Positions 45,265-56,602 of a stretch of 64,000 nucleotides of DNA are shown here, piece after piece. The stretch lies in contig NZ_JAFFHZ010000001.1 in NCBI RefSeq assembly GCF_017052585.1, positions 2,453,501 to 2,517,500 on the forward strand, written 5' to 3'. The stretch comes from Paenibacillus apiarius (GTDB lineage Bacteria > Bacillota > Bacilli > Paenibacillales > Paenibacillaceae). The notes under the pieces were generated by a model. The model did no database searches, had not been told where the DNA came from, and worked only from the letters and a program-made list of their open reading frames with translations. Within the stretch, counting starts at the first letter, position 1; each line of letters begins with the position of its first letter. The translations under genes were made by a program, and so were the position numbers.

Positions 45265-45275
45265 ATCGATTGCGC

Positions 45276-45315
45276 GACAGGCTTGAAATCGTTTGCATTT
45301 CAAGCCTGTCTTTTT
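45276..45315 (+). terminator. Terminator of lytSR
   Basis: 14-bp stem GACAGGCTTGAAAT / ATTTCAAGCCTGTC, loop about 7 nt, five T. It separates lytSR from cstA, so cstA has its own promoter. Confidence 0.9.
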
Positions 45316-45415
45316 GCGGCTCATTCTCTTTCCTTCACATTCTATCTTGAAAATGAATAATCGGCGTTTTCATATTATAAGATAGCCACAAGGATATCGA
45401 AGGGAGTGGCTACTA

Positions 45416-47212
45416 ATGAATGCGGTTTCAATCGTGATTGGATCCATCTGCATTTTGATGATTGCGTATCGTCTGTACGGAACGTTCATGACGGCGAAGG
45501 TGTTGAAGCTGGATGACTCCAAGCCGACGCCGGCTCACGAATTCAATGACGGCAAAGATTACGTGCCGACGAATAAATGGGTGTCCTTCGGTCACCACTT
45601 TGCCGCAATTGCGGCAGCTGGACCGCTCGTAGGTCCGATTCTGGCCGCGCAGTTCGGTTACTTGCCGGGGCTCCTGTGGCTGCTAATCGGTGCGGTTATC
45701 GGCGGAGCGGTGCATGATGCGGTCGTGCTGTTCGCTTCTATGCGCAAGCAGGGCAAATCGCTGTCCGAAGTGGCAAAGGACGAACTGGGTCCTGTCGCCG
45801 GCTTCTGCACCGGGCTCGCCATGCTCTTCATTATTACGATAACGATGGCGGGGCTGTCGATGGTCGTACTCCATGCGTTGGAGCATAATCCATGGGGAAC
45901 GTTCTCGGTGGGCATTACGATACCGATTGCGATGGGAGTAGGATTGCTGTATAAGAAAACGGGCAATTTGAAGGTTGCTTCCACCATCGGTTTTATTCTG
46001 CTCCTGATCGGCGTGTTCATGGGCCCTTACATTCAAGGGACGGCATTAGGGGAATGGTTGACCTTTGATATGAAGACATTGGCTGTCATTTTGCCGATAT
46101 ACGCTTTTTTTGCGGCGGCTTTGCCGGTCTGGCTGCTGCTCGCTCCGCGCGATTATTTGAGCAGCTTCATGAAGATTGGCGTATTCATCGCGCTTATCAT
46201 CGGCGTCTTTATTATTAACCCGGCGATTCCGTTTCCTGCGGTAACGGAATTCATTCACGGAGGAGGTCCGATTTTGGCCGGTCCGGTATGGCCCTTCATT
46301 TCGATAACGATTGCTTGCGGAGCCATCTCGGGCTTCCATGCCTTCGTCGGCTCCGGAACGACGCCGAAGATGCTGGATCGCTGGAGCGATATTAAAGTGG
46401 TCGGGTTCGGCGCGATGCTCGTGGAATGCGTGGTCGGAATCATGGCGCTAATCGCCGCCACGGCTCTGCAGCCTGCGGACTACTTCGCAATCAATTCTAC
46501 GCCGGAAGCATTCAAGGCGCTCGGTATGAGCACTGTCCATCTGCCTGACTTGGCGCGGGAAATCGGCCTCAATCTGGAGGGAAGAACAGGCGGCGCAGTT
46601 ACGCTAGCGGTCGGCATGACCTATATCTTCACGAAGATTCCATGGTTTGAAAGCTTGGCATCCTACTTTTTTCAATTCGTCATCATGTTCGAAGCGGTCT
46701 TCGTCCTTACGGCGATCGACGCCGGAACGCGCGTCGCGCGCTATATTATCCAAGATTTCTTCGGTGACATCTACAAGCCGTTGAAACGGGTGGATTGGGT
46801 GCCCGGCTCGATTTTCGCCAGTGCGTTGGCCTGTCTGATGTGGGGCTACCTGCTCTTCTCGGGCGATATCGGCTCCGTATGGGCGTTATTCGGGGTATCG
46901 AATCAGTTGATGGCGTCTATTGGTCTCATCATTGGGGCGACGGTCATCTTGAAGATAGCGGACAAACGCAGATATATGCTGACATGTCTGATTCCATTGG
47001 CATACTTGTTCGTGACGGTGAATTACGCGGGGGTGTGGATGGTAGCGAACGTGTATCTGAATCCCTCAGCGTCCGGTTACAGTATCTTGAATGCCTCGCT
47101 GTCCATCATTATGATGGTGCTCGGAGTCATCATTCTCATCTCGGCCATTAAGAAGTGGATTGAGCTGTGGAATTCGCCGCGGGCGCGTCTCGCGCCCATT
47201 ACAGCTGCTTAG
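45416..47212 (+). CDS. cstA: CstA family carbon-starvation carrier (pyruvate or peptide uptake)
   Basis: Polytopic carrier of the CstA/BtsT family, 598 residues, the same length as B. subtilis CstA. About 16 membrane helices; conserved GHHFAAIAAAGPLVGPILAA, GAVIGGAVHDAVVLF and GFHAFVGSGTTPKML. E. coli BtsT and related carriers import pyruvate under a LytS/LytR-like pair, which precedes this gene. The ATG at 45416 follows GAAGGGAGTG. The upstream gap (45316-45415) has TTGAAA and TATTAT at 20-nt spacing, long for unaided transcription. Pyruvate specificity is inference from context. Confidence 0.92.
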   Translation: MNAVSIVIGSICILMIAYRLYGTFMTAKVLKLDDSKPTPAHEFNDGKDYVPTNKWVSFGHHFAAIAAAGPLVGPILAAQFGYLPGLLWLLIGAVIGGAVHDAVVLFASMRKQGKSLSEVAKDELGPVAGFCTGLAMLFIITITMAGLSMVVLHALEHNPWGTFSVGITIPIAMGVGLLYKKTGNLKVASTIGFILLLIGVFMGPYIQGTALGEWLTFDMKTLAVILPIYAFFAAALPVWLLLAPRDYLSSFMKIGVFIALIIGVFIINPAIPFPAVTEFIHGGGPILAGPVWPFISITIACGAISGFHAFVGSGTTPKMLDRWSDIKVVGFGAMLVECVVGIMALIAATALQPADYFAINSTPEAFKALGMSTVHLPDLAREIGLNLEGRTGGAVTLAVGMTYIFTKIPWFESLASYFFQFVIMFEAVFVLTAIDAGTRVARYIIQDFFGDIYKPLKRVDWVPGSIFASALACLMWGYLLFSGDIGSVWALFGVSNQLMASIGLIIGATVILKIADKRRYMLTCLIPLAYLFVTVNYAGVWMVANVYLNPSASGYSILNASLSIIMMVLGVIILISAIKKWIELWNSPRARLAPITAA

Positions 47213-47281
47213 CATGAATGTCGCGGTTGTATTTACTCCCGCAGCTGAAAAATTTAATGCTCAAATTGCAGCGTGAAAACG

Positions 47282-47329
47282 AAAAAATGGCGGAGCAGGA
47301 ACGATTTCGATTTCTGCTTCGCCATTTTT
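47282..47329 (+). terminator. Terminator of cstA
   Basis: Stem AAAAAATGGCGGAGCAG / CTGCTTCGCCATTTTT with one mismatch and a central loop. Confidence 0.8.
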
Positions 47330-47366
47330 CGCTATTGGTCATGCGGCATAGGCCGGTAATAAACGG

Positions 47367-47410
47367 GGGGCTGTCCCCTAAGGTATTTTCATACCTTGCG
47401 GGACAGCCCC
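47367..47410 (-). terminator. Terminator of the subtilase gene
   Basis: Stem GGGGCTGTCCC / GGGACAGCCCC with inner AGGTA/TACCT pairing, just past the minus-strand stop. The U tract on the minus side is weak. Confidence 0.7.
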
Positions 47411-47447
47411 ATTTAAAGCCGTGTCTGCGGCGAGACCACGGCCGCCT

Positions 47448-48599
47448 CTACCGTTCCGCTTCCTTGAGCAAGCGCATCACATCTACTTCGCCTGCTCCGC
47501 GAGACGTGCCGCCCTTGCCTCTGGAGCCGCGCGTAGGATTGGCAGAATGTCGCAGAAGAGATTTGATCTCCCCTGGCTTTAAGCCAGGCTTCGTGGCGAG
47601 CAGCAGGGCAATCGCGCCGCTGACATGAGAGGTGGCCATGGAAGTGCCGCTCATTTCGTGATATTTTCCTTTAAGCCAAGCAGAGACGATTTTTTCTCCG
47701 GGAGCATAAATGTCGACAAATCGACCCCGATTGCTAAAATTCGCAATTTTGCGGACCCGATCGATCGCGCCCACAGAAATGGTCTGCTGATACCGGGCAG
47801 GGTAGTCAATCGTCTTGTGCTTCGCGTCGTTCCCTGATGAAGCGACGATGGTGACCCCTGCGTTATAGGCGTTCGTCACTGCATTCAACAGCGACTTGCT
47901 GCGCGTCTTCATCCCGAAGCTCATATTAATGATATCCATGCCATGACGCACACACCAATCAATGCCTTGAATAATATCTGATACATAAGCAGAGCCATTC
48001 TCGTCAAACGCTTTGACGGGATGGATCAGCGCACGAGGAGCAACGCCAATGATTCCATACATCTGATTGGCGGCTGCTATCGTACCGGCTATATGTGTTC
48101 CGTGTCCGTTATCGTCATGCGGAGGCAATCCGCGGTGAACCAGATTGACGCCGCGCATCAAGGAATGGCGCAAATCAGGATGGCGGTAGTCAGCTCCCGT
48201 ATCGATGACGCCGATGTGCACGTGGTGGCCGGTCGTCGTGCTCCATGCCTGAGGCGCTTTAATGTGCCTGACGCCCCAAGGGATGCCGCGTTCCCAAGCA
48301 ACGGGCTTCTGCGATGCGGCATGCATCGTTACTTGACTATCATCCTCCACAACGAACTCACTTTGGTACTGAGCCAATTGCCGATTTAGACCAGCCGGAA
48401 CCGGACAGATCCAAGCTCGGATTAACGGAACGGAATGAACGTTCCCAAGCTTGGAGTGGCGTTTTTGCAAATCGTACAACGCTTTGCAGCATTGTTCGTA
48501 CAATTGAAGGTTGTAAAAACGAATCAGCTGCCTCTTCCCGCGTTGTCCGTTGGAGGAAATCTCATGAAGCATCAACTGGAGTAAGCCCGTAACATCCAA
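47448..48599 (-). CDS. S8 family serine protease (subtilase), no signal peptide
   Basis: Subtilisin-fold protease, 383 residues. The catalytic triad is plain: Asp in GVIDTGADY, His in DDNGHGTHIAG and Ser in MSGTSMATSHVSG; oxyanion Asn in VASSGND. An N-terminal region of about 105 residues could act as an inhibitory propeptide, but there is no export signal, so it may act inside the cell or leave by another way. Start TTG 48599 has GGGAGG 9 nt upstream. The C-terminus is basic and Gly/Arg-rich (NPTRGSRGKGG). Monocistronic. Confidence 0.9.
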   Translation of the reverse strand: MDVTGLLQLMLHEISSNGQRGKRQLIRFYNLQLYEQCCKALYDLQKRHSKLGNVHSVPLIRAWICPVPAGLNRQLAQYQSEFVVEDDSQVTMHAASQKPVAWERGIPWGVRHIKAPQAWSTTTGHHVHIGVIDTGADYRHPDLRHSLMRGVNLVHRGLPPHDDNGHGTHIAGTIAAANQMYGIIGVAPRALIHPVKAFDENGSAYVSDIIQGIDWCVRHGMDIINMSFGMKTRSKSLLNAVTNAYNAGVTIVASSGNDAKHKTIDYPARYQQTISVGAIDRVRKIANFSNRGRFVDIYAPGEKIVSAWLKGKYHEMSGTSMATSHVSGAIALLLATKPGLKPGEIKSLLRHSANPTRGSRGKGGTSRGAGEVDVMRLLKEAER

Positions 48600-48974
48600 T
48601 GTCGAGTCCCTCCCGACAGGTCCTTGTGAAGTATCGTATGCGCTTTGCTGCGGGGTGGACTGGGGTAGCAGCCTTTTTTGCGAAAGTTAGGCCTTCTTCC
48701 GTGTCAAATGGCTTCCCGGGACATAATATGAAGAAGAGCCGGCGAAGGGCTTAGTACACCAGAGACGAGGGCGACTGCTTTTGTCGGGTGCGGATACAGT
48801 CGAACGCGAAGGATAGCCCTTCGCGTTTCTTTTTTTGTCTTGAAATGAATGACATGTGGCATTTTTTTGTCAGGCTGAAGAAAACTTGCTTTTTCGCGGC
48901 AGATCGGTTTTACTTATGTGTGAACATGGATATGTTAGTATAAGTTTGAACCTTTTGAGAGAGGATGTGTCCGA
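48600..48974. other. 375-bp gap with a strong orphan hairpin
   Basis: No supported gene. At 48803-48827 arms AACGCGAAGG / CCTTCGCGTT form a perfect hairpin followed by TCTTTTTTT, an intrinsic terminator on the plus strand with no plus-strand gene before it (the subtilase upstream reads the other way). A short plus-strand transcript might end here. The rest shows nothing I can name. Confidence 0.4.
48803..48836 (+). terminator. Orphan intrinsic terminator before rpoE
   Basis: 10-bp perfect stem AACGCGAAGG / CCTTCGCGTT with a 5-nt loop and an eight-base T-rich tail. Confidence 0.8.
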
Positions 48975-49529
48975 ATGAGCACCCCGTTGGAATTGAAACT
49001 AGATCCCGACAAAGTGCAAGAAATGCCGATGGTGGATTTAGCTTTCCTCGTATTGAAAGCTGCCAACACGCCTTTCTACTACCGCGATCTAATGAACGAA
49101 GTGGCTAAGCTTCGTGGATTGACCGAAGAGCAAATTATCGATGTGATTGCGCAGTTATATACCGAAATCAACATTGACGGCCGTTTTGCATGTGTTGGCA
49201 ACAACCTGTGGGGCTTGAAGCGTTGGTATCCGGTCGACCGTTCGGAGGAGTCGATGGGAGGCACCAAACGTCCTCGTATCATTAATGATGACGACGACGA
49301 TATGGAAGACGAGTACGTGGAAGAAGAAGAAACCTACACTGCCGATGAAGAGGACTTCGATTTCGTGGATGAAGAAAACGAAGACGAAGAAATCTTCGAC
49401 GATGAAGAGGAAGAGGCGGAAGTTGACGAAGAAGTCATGATCGATGAAGAAGAAATCGATGAAGACAGCTCTGAAGAAGAGCTGGACGAAGACTTCGATG
49501 ACGCCAAGAAAGGTGAGGGTGACCGTTAA
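48975..49529 (+). CDS. rpoE: RNA polymerase delta subunit
   Basis: Gram-positive RNA polymerase accessory subunit that raises promoter selectivity and recycling. 184 residues. N-terminal HARE-HTH domain (about 14-85, ANTPFYYRDLMNEVAKLRG) followed by the typical disordered tail of almost only Asp and Glu (about 103-178). ATG 48975 follows GAGAGGATG. Upstream of pyrG as in all Bacillales. Confidence 0.96.
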   Translation: MSTPLELKLDPDKVQEMPMVDLAFLVLKAANTPFYYRDLMNEVAKLRGLTEEQIIDVIAQLYTEINIDGRFACVGNNLWGLKRWYPVDRSEESMGGTKRPRIINDDDDDMEDEYVEEEETYTADEEDFDFVDEENEDEEIFDDEEEEAEVDEEVMIDEEEIDEDSSEEELDEDFDDAKKGEGDR

Positions 49530-49558
49530 GCGGCTATTCCTCACTGGGTGGCTTGCAT

Positions 49559-49636
49559 AAATGCCGTTTGCTTATTGGTCCTGTTGAAGAAGCCGTTCAC
49601 AAGCTTTGATGGGAAGGATAAGTAAGCGGCATTTTC
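49559..49636 (+). terminator. Long-loop hairpin after rpoE
   Basis: Arms AATGCCGTTTGCTTA (49560-49574) and TAAGTAAGCGGCATT (49619-49633) pair with two mismatches and enclose a 44-nt loop. A TTTT follows. Probable terminator of rpoE. Confidence 0.6.
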
Positions 49637-49674
49637 ACTTCCCGGCATCCCCTTAAAAATCCAAGCATGTTCCC

Positions 49675-49800
49675 TTGACATGGGACTACCTACAGAGTAA
49701 ACTAGCATATGGGCTTTGGATTTGTATTGAATTGAATAGAGTGATTGAACATAAGAAGAAAGTGCCCCGTGACACTACGGGAGTCACTTTTTTATTTTTT
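49675..49800 (+). promoter_or_regulatory. pyrG promoter and CTP-sensing attenuator leader
   Basis: TTGACA (49675-49680), 17-nt spacer, TAAACT (49698-49703); transcription should start at GGGCTTT (49711). About 50 nt later a terminator hairpin (about 49758-49790) with CCCCG in its 5' arm is followed by a long T tract. In B. subtilis pyrG, low CTP causes reiterative G addition at a GGGC start, and the poly-G tail pairs with pyrimidines of the terminator, letting transcription continue. All required parts are visible here. Confidence 0.75.
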
Positions 49801-50011
49801 TCCGATATCGGAATGTATCTGACTGCGGCCTTGATCTGCCCGGATATGGTACATTTTGAGTCGAATAAAAGGCTTCCGTTGATCGCGGATGCTCGGCTTC
49901 GAGTGTCCTTCGATAGGAGCTTTTTTTATGACATCTTGATCAATTTTTCTCCTGCAAATGGGTTACGATAACTACATGCAGCATGAATTGCAAAAACTCC
50001 ATCGGACCTGA

Positions 50012-51679
<1,668 letters not shown>

Positions 51680-51694
51680 TGTATATATTTGCGA

Positions 51695-51733
51695 AGCGAA
51701 GATTCTCCATGTGAGAATTTTCGCTTTTTTTGC
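51695..51733 (+). terminator. Terminator of pyrG
   Basis: Stem AGCGAAGATTCTC / GAGAATTTTCGCT, loop CATGT, seven T. Confidence 0.88.
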
Positions 51734-51774
51734 TTCCCGCGGTACAGAAACAGATGTTTTTCGTTAAATTAAGG

Positions 51775-51799
51775 AGGAATTTAGTAGGAAGAGGCGAAT
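51775..51799 (+). promoter_or_regulatory. Sigma-H-like promoter of spo0F
   Basis: AGGAATT (51775-51781), 13-nt spacer and CGAAT (51795-51799) fit the sigma-H pattern RWAGGAXXT-N14-HGAAT closely. spo0F is a known sigma-H target in B. subtilis. Confidence 0.6.
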
Positions 51800-51896
51800 A
51801 AGTATTGTAACTTGGGAATATAAGCATGTTATGCGAGGCAGCAGCTATGACAAGGCAAACTTACTCGCTCGTGATACACGGTGGGAGGGGTACCAG

Positions 51897-52298
51897 TTGG
51901 ATAAAAAGAAAGTATTGATTGTCGATGATCAGAATGGTATTCGGGTTCTTCTCATGGAAGTGTTCAGCAGCGAAGGATATACGACATATCAAGCTTCTAA
52001 CGGCAAGATGGCGCTGGACATCGTACAGGATGAATCGCCGGATATCGTTCTGCTTGACATGAAGATACCGGGGATGGACGGATTGGAAATTTTGAAGCAG
52101 ATCAAGAAGATGAAGCCGCACATGAACGTCATCATGATGACCGCATATGGAGAACTGGATATGATTAAGGAAGCGACCGATCTGGGAGCCATCATGCACT
52201 TCACGAAGCCATTTGATATCGATGAGATGCGAGTGGCCGTCAACATGACTTTAGCCCACGGCAACGAACGGCAGAATCATATGACTTTACCGTCTTAA
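51897..52298 (+). CDS. spo0F: Sporulation phosphotransfer protein Spo0F
   Basis: Single-domain response regulator that passes phosphate from sensor kinases to Spo0B in the sporulation phosphorelay. 133 residues. All key sites keep B. subtilis numbering: Asp10, Asp11, phospho-Asp54, Thr82, Tyr84, His101 and Lys104. Start TTG 51897 has GGGAGGGG 6 nt upstream; the in-frame ATG at 51831 is upstream of it. Monocistronic between pyrG and fbaA. Likely phosphodonors include the two orphan HEIRNPLT kinases in this window. Confidence 0.95.
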   Translation: MDKKKVLIVDDQNGIRVLLMEVFSSEGYTTYQASNGKMALDIVQDESPDIVLLDMKIPGMDGLEILKQIKKMKPHMNVIMMTAYGELDMIKEATDLGAIMHFTKPFDIDEMRVAVNMTLAHGNERQNHMTLPS

Positions 52299-52515
52299 CG
52301 AATGATAAAAATGATGCGCGATGCTGGGTTGCTGACCCGGCTTCTTTGCTGTTTGCGGAGACTGGCAGACACTGTACATGACAAACGCCATTAGCGGCTG
52401 ACAGGATTGCTTCTTCATGGAATGCCAATAATGCGGCGGCTTAGGGATAGAATAATTGTGCGAACGGGATGTGTCCTGTTTTGTCAAGGGTTGTTTACTT
52501 TTTTGCGCCTAATTG

Positions 52516-52524
52516 TGATATAAT
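52516..52524 (+). promoter_or_regulatory. Extended -10 promoter of fbaA
   Basis: TGATATAAT is an extended -10 (TGN plus TATAAT), with TTTACT-like -35 bases 19 nt upstream; about 65 nt before the fbaA start region. Confidence 0.6.
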
Positions 52525-52595
52525 AACACCGTACAAGATGTCGGCTAACAACAAGAGAGACAGACGACGAACAACTTCCTAGGAGGATGGAGACC

Positions 52596-53450
52596 ATGCC
52601 ATTAGTTTCGATGAATGAATTCCTGCCGAAAGCTAAAGCAAATAAATTTGCGGTAGGCCAATTCAACATTAACAACTTGGAATTCACACAAGCTATTACA
52701 GAAGCGGCGATGGAAGAGAAAGCGCCAATCATCTTCGGTGTATCCGAAGGGGCACTGCGTTACATGGGAATGGAATATACTGTAGCAATGGCGGAAGCGG
52801 CTGCTAAGAAGTCCGGCTTGCCAATCGCATTGCACCTTGACCATGGCAGCACATTTGAAGTGGCTATGGCTTGTATCCGCGCGGGATTCTCTTCCGTTAT
52901 GTTCGATGGCTCCCATCATGCATATGAAGACAACATCCGTTTGACGAAAGAAGTCGTTAAAGCGGCTCATGCTATGGGCGTATCCGTTGAAGGCGAATTG
53001 GGCACAATCGGCGGAACAGAAGATGATCTTACGGTGGATGAGGAATCCGCTCAATTAGCGAAACCAGATGAAGCGATTCGTTTTTATGAAGAAACAGGCG
53101 TTGACGCACTTGCGATTGCTGTAGGTACAGCACACGGCATGTACAAAGGCGAGCCTAAACTTCATTACGATATCATTGAAGCTGTTGCTTCCAAAGTTCC
53201 TGTACCTGTCGTTCTGCATGGCGGTTCCGGTGTGCCTGACGAATCCATTCGCAAGGCAATTGCCGCAGGCGCAGGCAAAATCAACGTGAACACAGAGAAC
53301 CAAGTCGCTTGCACGAAAGCGATTCGCGAAGCGTTGAACAAGGATGCCGATGTAATCGATCCTCGCAAATACTTGACGCCAGCTCGCAATGCAATGGTAG
53401 AAGTGGTTCGCGCTAAAATCCGCTTGTTCGGAAGCAACAATCAAGCGTAA
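52596..53450 (+). CDS. fbaA: Fructose-bisphosphate aldolase, class II
   Basis: Zinc aldolase of glycolysis and gluconeogenesis, 284 residues. Metal His residues are in LHLDHGST, GTAHGMYKG and VLHGGSGVPD; the catalytic Asp is in LDHG and the phosphate loop in KINVNTENQ. ATG 52596 has AGGAGG 9 nt upstream; the closer ATG at 52587 touches it. Codon use is strongly biased, as expected for an abundant enzyme. Monocistronic with its own promoter and terminator. Confidence 0.97.
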   Translation: MPLVSMNEFLPKAKANKFAVGQFNINNLEFTQAITEAAMEEKAPIIFGVSEGALRYMGMEYTVAMAEAAAKKSGLPIALHLDHGSTFEVAMACIRAGFSSVMFDGSHHAYEDNIRLTKEVVKAAHAMGVSVEGELGTIGGTEDDLTVDEESAQLAKPDEAIRFYEETGVDALAIAVGTAHGMYKGEPKLHYDIIEAVASKVPVPVVLHGGSGVPDESIRKAIAAGAGKINVNTENQVACTKAIREALNKDADVIDPRKYLTPARNAMVEVVRAKIRLFGSNNQA

Positions 53451-53480
53451 TCGGACATTCATATTTGCGTCTACAAATGC

Positions 53481-53518
53481 GGGAAAAGCACCGGTTCTCC
53501 GGTGTTCTTCCCTTTTTT
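53481..53518 (+). terminator. Terminator of fbaA
   Basis: Stem GGGAAAAGCACCGG / CCGGTGTTCTTCCC with one mismatch pair region, loop TTCT, six T. Confidence 0.88.
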
Positions 53519-53700
53519 GTGATTATATAACCTAACTTGTAGTATGATAGAGGTTGTAAAAAGACCTCTTTTGATCACGCGCTTATACCTGTCGCAGTTG
53601 AACGAAGTAAGTTTGTTTTTTGAGGATAACCATATTTCAATTCTAAGCATATGGATGAGCCGGCTATCAACAGCACGGTGTGGGAGGAACTTGGCTTGTG

Positions 53701-54954
53701 ATGGAAAAGTTAATGATTTGCGGCGGGCGGCCGCTACGCGGCACCGTTCAGATTAGCGGAGCAAAGAACAGCGCAGTAGCACTTATACCTGCGGCAATAT
53801 TAGCAGAGAGCGAAGTTGTGCTCGATAACATGCCTGAATTAAGCGATGTCGCAACTTATGGCGAAATTATTACCGAACTCGGCGGACAAGTCAGCCGGGA
53901 GGGAACCAGCCTGCACATTAATCCTTCCCACCTGATTTCGATGCCGATGCACAATGGTCCCGTCAAAAAATTACGGGCCTCCTATTACTTGATGGGCGCC
54001 TTGTTAGGACGATTCGGAGAGGCGACGATTGGCATGCCAGGCGGGTGCAACTTCGAGCCGCGTCCGATTGATCAGCACATTAAAGGATTCGAAGCGTTAG
54101 GAGCGACGGTAACGAATGATCACGGCTCCGTTCATATTGTTGCGCGCGAGCTGCGCGGCGCGAAGATCTATTTAGATGTGGTCAGCGTTGGCGCTACCAT
54201 TAATATCATGCTGGCAGCCTCCCGGGCTAAAGGCACTACTATCATTGAAAATGCGGCAAAAGAGCCTGAAATTATAGATGTTGCCACCTTGCTCAATGCA
54301 ATGGGGGCACGAATAAAAGGTGCGGGTACGGAAACGATCCGCATTGAAGGGGTAGACGGTCTTCACGGCTGCCGCCATTCCATCATTCCGGATCGCATTC
54401 AAGCCGGAACGTACATGATCGCGGCCGCGGCTACGCGTGGAGATATTTTAATAGATAATATCATTCCTAAGCATTTGGAAGCTCTCACGGCCAAATTGGA
54501 AGAAATGGGCGTCCAAATTGTAGAGGGGGATGAATCGCTCCGTGTTATCGGCGGTGCCGATTATGAAAGCATTGACGTAAAAGCTCTGGTATACCCTGGC
54601 TTTGCCACTGATTTGCAGTCTCCGATGACCAGCTTGCTGACGCAGACAAGAGGGGTTAGCATGCTGTCCGATCTCGTATACAGCAATCGCTTCAAGCATG
54701 TTCCCGAGCTGCTGCGCATGGGCGCGAAAATTCGCGTGGAAGGCCGTTCTGCTGTCATTGAAGGAACAAAACTGAATGCTGCAAAAGTAAGGGCATCGGA
54801 TTTGCGAGCTGGAGCTGCGCTTGTTATAGCAGGTTTAACAGTGGAAAACGACGTGACCGAGATTACGGGCGTGGAGTATATCGATCGCGGATATGATAAC
54901 TTAGTGACGAATTTGCGAATTTTAGGTGCAGATGTATGGAGGCAAACGGAATAA
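53701..54954 (+). CDS. murA: UDP-N-acetylglucosamine 1-carboxyvinyltransferase (MurAB/MurZ type)
   Basis: First committed enzyme of peptidoglycan synthesis, adding enolpyruvate to UDP-GlcNAc. 417 residues. Lys22-Asn23 in [13 protein letters not shown] bind substrates; catalytic Cys116 in [13 protein letters not shown] is the fosfomycin target. Sequence and position next to fbaA match the second Firmicute copy (murAB/murZ). ATG 53701 with GGAGGAA 13 nt upstream is a wide spacing; GTG 53698 is an alternative. Confidence 0.95.
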   Translation: MEKLMICGGRPLRGTVQISGAKNSAVALIPAAILAESEVVLDNMPELSDVATYGEIITELGGQVSREGTSLHINPSHLISMPMHNGPVKKLRASYYLMGALLGRFGEATIGMPGGCNFEPRPIDQHIKGFEALGATVTNDHGSVHIVARELRGAKIYLDVVSVGATINIMLAASRAKGTTIIENAAKEPEIIDVATLLNAMGARIKGAGTETIRIEGVDGLHGCRHSIIPDRIQAGTYMIAAAATRGDILIDNIIPKHLEALTAKLEEMGVQIVEGDESLRVIGGADYESIDVKALVYPGFATDLQSPMTSLLTQTRGVSMLSDLVYSNRFKHVPELLRMGAKIRVEGRSAVIEGTKLNAAKVRASDLRAGAALVIAGLTVENDVTEITGVEYIDRGYDNLVTNLRILGADVWRQTE

Positions 54955-55238
54955 ATCAGTTGTTTCGGGGTAAAAATAGGGTAATAATAGATTAATATTA
55001 GATTGATGCCTAGACCGCCGACACCTCTTTTCTACGAAAGTCAACCGTCATGCGATATTACGCTGCTTATTCTTGGTCTAAAGAACTCATCTGCTTTCAG
55101 TCCACTTTTTCTTTCCCGGTGAAAATGACCAACCTTCGTATGTATAGGGGAAGCACACCGCTATTTCTCATGTTTATTTTCATAGGACTTATCCATCTCA
55201 CATCACATGCATTTATGAACAGAATAGGAGTTGTATTC

Positions 55239-56537
55239 ATGGAGTTACAAATTTCCGATTTGGAAACCAAGAAGCTGACCGAGCTTTATAAGCTGGCAAA
55301 GCAATTTCAAATTGCCGGCTACGGTCAGATGAAGAAGAAAGAATTGATCTTTGCTATTTTGCGCGCGCAAGCGGAGCAGGGCGGTTACATGTTTATGGAG
55401 GGCGTGCTGGACATTTTGCCTGAAGGCTTTGGTTTCCTGCGGCCAATCAACTATTTGCCGAGTTCGGAAGATATTTATATCTCGCAGTCGCAAATTCGTA
55501 GATTTGATCTTCGAACCGGTGACTTGGTGTCCGGTAAATGTCGTCCGCCGAAAGAAAATGAGCGTTATTTCGGTTTGCTGCAAATTAATGCCGTCAATGG
55601 AGAGAATCCGGAAGACGCGGCCCAGCGTCTGCACTTTCCTGCATTAACTCCTCTTTATCCACAGAAGAAGCTGGTGCTTGAAACGGCCCCGAGCAAAGTT
55701 TCTACACGGATTATGGATTTGTTAGCCCCTGTAGGTCTTGGTCAACGCGGACTTATCGTCGCCCCGCCTAAAGCTGGTAAAACCTTGCTTCTTAAAGAAA
55801 TTGCCAACAGTATTTCGGAAAACCATCCTGACATCGAGTTGTTCGTATTGCTTATCGACGAGCGTCCGGAAGAAGTGACGGATATGCAGCGTTCGGTAAA
55901 GGGCGAAGTAGTCGCTTCAACCTTCGATGAGGTGCCTGAGAACCATATTAAAGTAGCTGAGTTGGTGCTTGAACGCGCATTGCGTTTGGTGGAGCACAAG
56001 AAGGACGTCGTTATTTTGTTCGACAGCATCACTCGTCTGGCGCGGGCTTACAATCTGGTCGTGCCGCCATCCGGACGAACGCTGTCCGGCGGTATCGATC
56101 CGGCTTCCTTCCATCGTCCGAAACGTTTTTTCGGTTCGGCGCGCAATATCGAGGAAGGCGGCAGCCTGACCATTCTTGCGACAGCATTGGTGGAGACAGG
56201 ATCGCGTATGGATGACATCATTTATGAAGAATTTAAGAGTACAGGCAATATGGAACTCCATCTGGATCGCAAATTGGCTGAACGCCGCATCTTCCCTGCG
56301 ATTGACATTCGCCGCTCCGGCACGCGCCGCGAGGAAATGCTCTTGACCAAGGAAGAGCTCGATAAGCTGTGGGCGATTCGCAAAAATATGAATGAAACGT
56401 CTGAATTTGTGGATCAATTCCTGAAAAAGCTGCGTGATACGAAGACGAATGAAGAATTTATGGCTTCTTTGGATACGAACGGCAACGGAAGCGGCGGCTC
56501 TCCGACGCGCCGGACGCGGAGCACCTCGGTCAGCTAA
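55239..56537 (+). CDS. rho: Transcription termination factor Rho
   Basis: Hexameric RNA helicase that ends transcription. 432 residues. N-terminal Rho-N helices (about 1-45, [19 protein letters not shown]), RNA-binding cold-shock domain (about 50-125, [14 protein letters not shown]), and the ATPase core with Walker A PPKAGKT and Walker [20 protein letters not shown] 55239 has TAGGAG 8 nt upstream; an upstream in-frame reading from 55050 is not supported. The B. subtilis gene glpX between murAB and rho is absent. The 284-bp leader could host autoregulation, but no structure is plain. Confidence 0.96.
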   Translation: MELQISDLETKKLTELYKLAKQFQIAGYGQMKKKELIFAILRAQAEQGGYMFMEGVLDILPEGFGFLRPINYLPSSEDIYISQSQIRRFDLRTGDLVSGKCRPPKENERYFGLLQINAVNGENPEDAAQRLHFPALTPLYPQKKLVLETAPSKVSTRIMDLLAPVGLGQRGLIVAPPKAGKTLLLKEIANSISENHPDIELFVLLIDERPEEVTDMQRSVKGEVVASTFDEVPENHIKVAELVLERALRLVEHKKDVVILFDSITRLARAYNLVVPPSGRTLSGGIDPASFHRPKRFFGSARNIEEGGSLTILATALVETGSRMDDIIYEEFKSTGNMELHLDRKLAERRIFPAIDIRRSGTRREEMLLTKEELDKLWAIRKNMNETSEFVDQFLKKLRDTKTNEEFMASLDTNGNGSGGSPTRRTRSTSVS

Positions 56538-56602
56538 GAAGACGATGGCAAATGTGACGCTGTGGAATGATGTGAAGCTTGAATGTAGGAGGACAAGGGC
56601 AC

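Noticed and set aside
49675..49971. 98-codon plus-strand frame upstream of pyrG
   Set aside because: It starts inside the -35 hexamer of the pyrG promoter and runs through the attenuator terminator.
55050..55238. 63-codon N-terminal extension of Rho
   Set aside because: No ribosome site; the ATG at 55239 has TAGGAG and gives the usual Rho N-terminus.
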